Below are positions 6,110 to 8,348 of a stretch of DNA of 8,348 bases, in pieces (the stretch's first letter is position 1; each line of letters starts with the position of its first letter). The notes beneath the pieces are model-generated. The model was not told where the DNA came from. It saw only the letters and a program-made list of their open reading frames with translations, and searched no databases. The position numbers were made by a program, and so were the translations under genes. Source of the DNA: Acidimicrobiia bacterium (lineage in GTDB: Bacteria; Actinomycetota; Acidimicrobiia; Spongiisociales; ZC4RG35); assembly GCA_029865445.1 (NCBI GenBank), contig JAOUGY010000166.1, positions 1-8,348 of the forward strand. The letters are read 5' to 3'.

Positions 6110-7102
6110 TCAGCCCACCGTGACGACGATTCGGGTGAGTCGTACGAGGGTGTTTTGCCAGTACCACCGGCCTTCGATCGAGAACGTGCCCGACGAGGGA
6201 GTGGTGATGGTGGCGCTCCAGGTTCGCGTCGCCGCGGTCGAGGACTGCGAGACCACCGGTCCGGATGTCGCTCTCACGGCACCGTCGACCCTCAGCTCGA
6301 AATAGGTGTTGGAGGCTGCGAACGCGGCCTCTTCCCCTGACTCGTAGGGCAGAGCCTGCTCCCAGCCCTCTGCCACCCTCACCTTGCGTCCCGGTGGCGA
6401 CGTGGCCGTTCCGCTGCACCGGAGGCCGTCCTTGGAGCAGAACCAGCCCGAGGACAGCACCAAGCGGGGGGCGAGCACCGGAAGATCGAGAGCGCGAGCC
6501 AGGAACGACGCCATCTGGCCCCTCGTCACAGGATCGGTCGGGCAGAAGCGGTCGTTGGCAGGTGGATTGCACCCAAGCGTGATTCCGGCGGAAGCGAGAC
6601 GTTCGATGTCGGCCTCGAACTCCGAGTTGTCGTCGTCTACGAAGGTCGCAGAGCCGCGGGCAGTCAGTCCCAGCGCCCGGACGAGAAAAGCGGCCATCTG
6701 GGCCCTCGTGACCACGCTCTCCGGACAGAACCTGTTGTTGGTTGGAGGGTTGCAGCCCCTGGTCACGCCAGTAGCCCCCAGCCATTCGATGTCGGCTTCG
6801 AACACAGACTGGTCGTCGTCCACGAACGTGGTTGCCGGCCCCTGAGTCAGGATGTCGCGGAAGCCCCGGTGCATGAAAGCAGCCATCTGACCCCGGGTGA
6901 CCAGAGCATCGGGGCAGAACCTGTCCGAGGTCGGGGGATTGCACCCCACAGTGATTCCCGCGGTTGCCACCGCCTCGATGGCGCCCTCATGCACGGAGGT
7001 GTCGTCGTCGACGAAACGACCGGAGATGCCTGCCGCTCCCACCGGCGCCGCCGACCAGACGATCGTCCCCAACGCGAGCGCGATTGCGACGACTCGCCTC
7101 AT
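6110..7102 (-). CDS. Exported protein with three SLH-like repeats
   Basis: This 330-aa protein begins with a clear signal peptide (MRR, hydrophobic core, cleavage near A23/A24 after PVGAA). Three tandem repeats follow at about 29-81, 93-144 and 154-205. Each has FVDDD, then E/D-rich helix, AGIT-like turn, GCNPP, RFCP and VTRGQMAAF, with period about 61-63 residues. Each repeat has a cysteine pair (C54/C63, C117/C126, C178/C187) that probably forms a disulfide outside the cell. SLH-type modules usually bind proteins to wall polymers. The C-terminal 120 residues are a Ser/Thr-rich, beta-like domain with another Cys pair (C222/C229) and no recognised fold. The protein is therefore likely a wall-anchored surface protein whose C-terminal domain may bind a ligand, which is inference. 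Its ATG overlaps the upstream stop (ATGA), making it the last gene of the minus-strand operon. Confidence 0.85.
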   Translation of the reverse strand: MRRVVAIALALGTIVWSAAPVGAAGISGRFVDDDTSVHEGAIEAVATAGITVGCNPPTSDRFCPDALVTRGQMAAFMHRGFRDILTQGPATTFVDDDQSVFEADIEWLGATGVTRGCNPPTNNRFCPESVVTRAQMAAFLVRALGLTARGSATFVDDDNSEFEADIERLASAGITLGCNPPANDRFCPTDPVTRGQMASFLARALDLPVLAPRLVLSSGWFCSKDGLRCSGTATSPPGRKVRVAEGWEQALPYESGEEAAFAASNTYFELRVDGAVRATSGPVVSQSSTAATRTWSATITTPSSGTFSIEGRWYWQNTLVRLTRIVVTVG

Positions 7103-7551
7103 GAGATCTCCATCGAGGCGAGCACCGAGTTGATCTGTCCGAGTACGTCGGCTCGATCCATGTGTGATCCGACTACCAGGTACAGGCAGAAGGCTCGACC
7201 GGCGTGGGTGAAGAAGCGCTGAACTCCGGACATGTGCGGGATCGAGTTGTGAAGGGTTTCCCGGGAGAAGTCTCCCTTTGACACGAATCGGGGGATGCCC
7301 TGTGACGAGAACAGAGGTTGTCCAGCGGACTCCGGTCCGTATTCGAACAAGACGATGAGCACATCACCCGGATGCATCGTTTCAATGGCGCCGCCTCCGA
7401 AGTCGCCCCGACCAGGTGGAAGCGGGAAGTTCGCCAGGTGCATCACCGTCGGTCGCTGGGCGCCATCCGAGAGGAGTTGGAGGCCCTCGTCGAGCTGGCC
7501 TTCCCATCCCGTGGGTAGGTCGACTGCGATCTGGCGTCCGGAGAACCTCAT
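7099..7551 (-). CDS. Conserved-looking 150-aa protein of unknown function
   Basis: I recognise no domain of known function. The protein opens with MRFSGRQIAVDLPTGWEGQL, a beta-rich start, and has later segments HLANFPLPPGRGDFGGGAIE, PGDVLIVLFEYGPES and QRFFTHAGRAFCLYLVVGSH. It ends with a helix (INSVLASMEI). There is no signal peptide or membrane segment and only one cysteine (C122). The many aromatic, glycine and proline positions look like a folded alpha/beta protein. The start is ATG at 7551, which overlaps the stop of the membrane-protein gene (ATGA). A longer open frame reaching 8070 is a shadow of that gene. The ATGA overlap at its other end with the SLH-like gene makes it the middle of a coupled trio, suggesting work with the membrane protein or at the envelope. 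Confidence 0.8.
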   Translation of the reverse strand: MRFSGRQIAVDLPTGWEGQLDEGLQLLSDGAQRPTVMHLANFPLPPGRGDFGGGAIETMHPGDVLIVLFEYGPESAGQPLFSSQGIPRFVSKGDFSRETLHNSIPHMSGVQRFFTHAGRAFCLYLVVGSHMDRADVLGQINSVLASMEIS

Positions 7552-8117
7552 GAGGTGCCCATCGCCAGCCCTGCCACCACCACCACGGCAGCGGCGTTCA
7601 CGAACCGAGCGATCCGTCCCAGATCGGCCACCTTCATGTGGAAACGATTGAGCCGCTCCGGGCGATCGATCCAGCCCGCAGCCACCAGTGGTACCGCTCT
7701 TCCCAATCCGAAGGCGACGCCGGCGGCGAGGCCCAATCCGGGTTGCCCTGCCAGCACCAACGTCGCCACCAACCCGGGCAAGGTCCAGGTCACGACGTAG
7801 GTCGCAAAGCCGATTCCGAGCTGAATCCCGAAACCGAACCCGTACACCCATCCGCGGTACGTACCGATCCATCGCTCGTTCACCTGCCGATGGGGTGAGG
7901 TGACCGGAATGCCGATGAGATCGGCGATCGCCGCCACCGCCAGCGGGATGAGAACCCAGGGAGATGCAACGCGAAACCCCACCAGGACGCCGACCTGAGA
8001 GGCCACTGCAGTCAGAGCCAGTCCGCCGACCAGAGATCCCAGCGCAAACGCTGTGATCGTGGTGGCCCACCGATTGGATCGAGCCCGCTCACCGAGCGGG
8101 TGGATGCTCGACAGCAT
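7548..8117 (-). CDS. Polytopic membrane protein, function unknown
   Basis: This 189-aa protein has about five to six hydrophobic segments: roughly residues 18-47, 52-70, 89-110, 113-145 (possibly two) and 171-187. The N-terminus is short and polar (MLSSIHPLGERARSNRW), and a basic loop lies near 150-170. The small, glycine- and alanine-rich helices resemble the broad class of DsbD/CcdA- or LysE-like transporters. However, the protein has no cysteine at all, so a thiol-disulfide carrier role is unlikely. The ATG at 8117 is supported by AGGAG (8123-8127 on the minus strand) 5 nt upstream, the best ribosome site of this operon. It is linked by ATGA to the 150-aa protein gene, and the two probably act together. 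No substrate can be proposed. Confidence 0.82.
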   Translation of the reverse strand: MLSSIHPLGERARSNRWATTITAFALGSLVGGLALTAVASQVGVLVGFRVASPWVLIPLAVAAIADLIGIPVTSPHRQVNERWIGTYRGWVYGFGFGIQLGIGFATYVVTWTLPGLVATLVLAGQPGLGLAAGVAFGLGRAVPLVAAGWIDRPERLNRFHMKVADLGRIARFVNAAAVVVVAGLAMGTS

Positions 8118-8126
8118 CGACTCTCC

Positions 8127-8195
8127 TCACGGGGACCAGCTCGATCGGAGCGCTGCGAGCAGGGCGGCGACGGCGATCGCAGAAGTGAGCGGCAT
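8127..8195 (-). CDS. Candidate 22-aa hydrophobic mini-protein in the minus-strand operon
   Basis: A 23-codon ORF (ATG at 8195, TGA at 8129-8127) encodes MPLTSAIAVAALLAALRSSW followed by SP. About 12 residues form a short hydrophobic helix with an Arg next to it, as in a small membrane peptide. Its ATG overlaps the upstream stop as TGATG, and its own TGA runs into the AGGAG ribosome site of the membrane-protein gene 9 nt before that gene. It fits the otherwise unbroken coupling chain of this operon. Its shortness means chance is possible, and it may act only as a translated leader for the next gene. Confidence 0.45.
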   Translation of the reverse strand: MPLTSAIAVAALLAALRSSWSP

Positions 8196-8348
8196 CACAC
8201 CCCGTCCTCGGGTTTGTGGTAGAGCACCGGGTCGCCGGGTTCGATTCCCGACCGGCTCAGTTCCTCGTCGGTGTCCCGGATGCGCTCGCCGCTGGAACGA
8301 TGCAGATCGTGCTCGGTCTCGGCATCCCCCATCGCCCGATCGACGAGA
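8195..8348 (-). CDS. C-terminus of an acidic, hydrophilic protein (partial)
   Basis: A minus-strand frame open to the window edge gives 50 residues before TGA at 8197-8195. The sequence is strongly charged (MGDAETEHDLHRSSGERIRD, later GIEPGDPVLYHKPEDGV). No family is recognised. It may continue beyond the window, or start at the ATG at 8332 as a 45-aa protein; that ATG has no strong ribosome site. The TGATG overlap with the mini-ORF supports the frame. Part of it coincides with a tRNA-like 3' half on the plus strand. Confidence 0.5.
   Translation of the reverse strand, partial: LVDRAMGDAETEHDLHRSSGERIRDTDEELSRSGIEPGDPVLYHKPEDGV

Noticed and set aside
4959..6944. 661-codon minus-strand ORF opposite the M24 peptidase
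   Set aside because: It is antisense to a peptidase with all metal ligands and to part of the SLH-like gene's region; its composition (Arg/Gly/His-rich) is typical of a high-GC shadow frame.
7552..8070. Upstream extension of the 150-aa unknown protein on the minus strand
   Set aside because: The extension is Arg/Gly-rich shadow sequence of the membrane-protein gene; the ATGA junction at 7548-7551 gives a natural start.
8207..8260. A functional tRNA gene
   Set aside because: No anticodon arm fits between the D-like and T-like arms and no paired acceptor stem is visible, so I report it only as a resemblance.

Overview
The window reads as a piece of a high-GC actinobacterial chromosome, most likely an Acidimicrobiia-like lineage. 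The evidence is frequent GTG starts, strong G/C at third codon positions, and a secreted protein built from SLH-like repeats carrying the CNPP...RFCP cysteine signature that I associate with that class. This placement is inference.

Region 1 (1-535, + strand): the last 17 codons of an unidentified gene, then a complete Nudix hydrolase 1 nt downstream. Region 2 (536-1149) has no intact gene. It holds an 84-bp composite array of twelve heptamers, two juxtaposed and oppositely oriented scraps of IS3-family transposase (an orfB 3' end on -, an orfA helix-turn-helix piece on +), then fifteen perfect CTTGTTG heptamers. Region 3 (1150-6077, + strand): a single ORF encoding both steps of endogenous lipoate assembly, octanoyltransferase LipB joined in frame to lipoyl synthase LipA. 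After a 93-nt gap containing a perfect 8-bp inverted repeat come a GT4 glycosyltransferase, a NodB/CE4 polysaccharide deacetylase (possibly leaderless) and an M24 metallopeptidase that overlaps the deacetylase by 4 nt. Region 4 (6110-8348, - strand) is convergent with region 3. It is a tightly coupled series transcribed right to left: the end of an acidic protein, a 22-codon mini-ORF, a polytopic membrane protein, a 150-aa protein of unknown function and the exported SLH-like repeat protein. Four of the five genes are joined by TGATG or ATGA overlaps.

Functionally, the LipB-LipA fusion would transfer octanoate from acyl carrier protein to apo-domains of 2-oxoacid dehydrogenases and the glycine cleavage H protein, then insert two sulfurs. 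The glycosyltransferase and deacetylase look like envelope-glycan genes. The minus-strand operon looks envelope-associated but has no assignable pathway. The most noteworthy items are the LipB-LipA fusion with all catalytic motifs intact, the phase-locked composite heptamer array next to IS debris, and the mini-ORF embedded in the minus-strand coupling chain.
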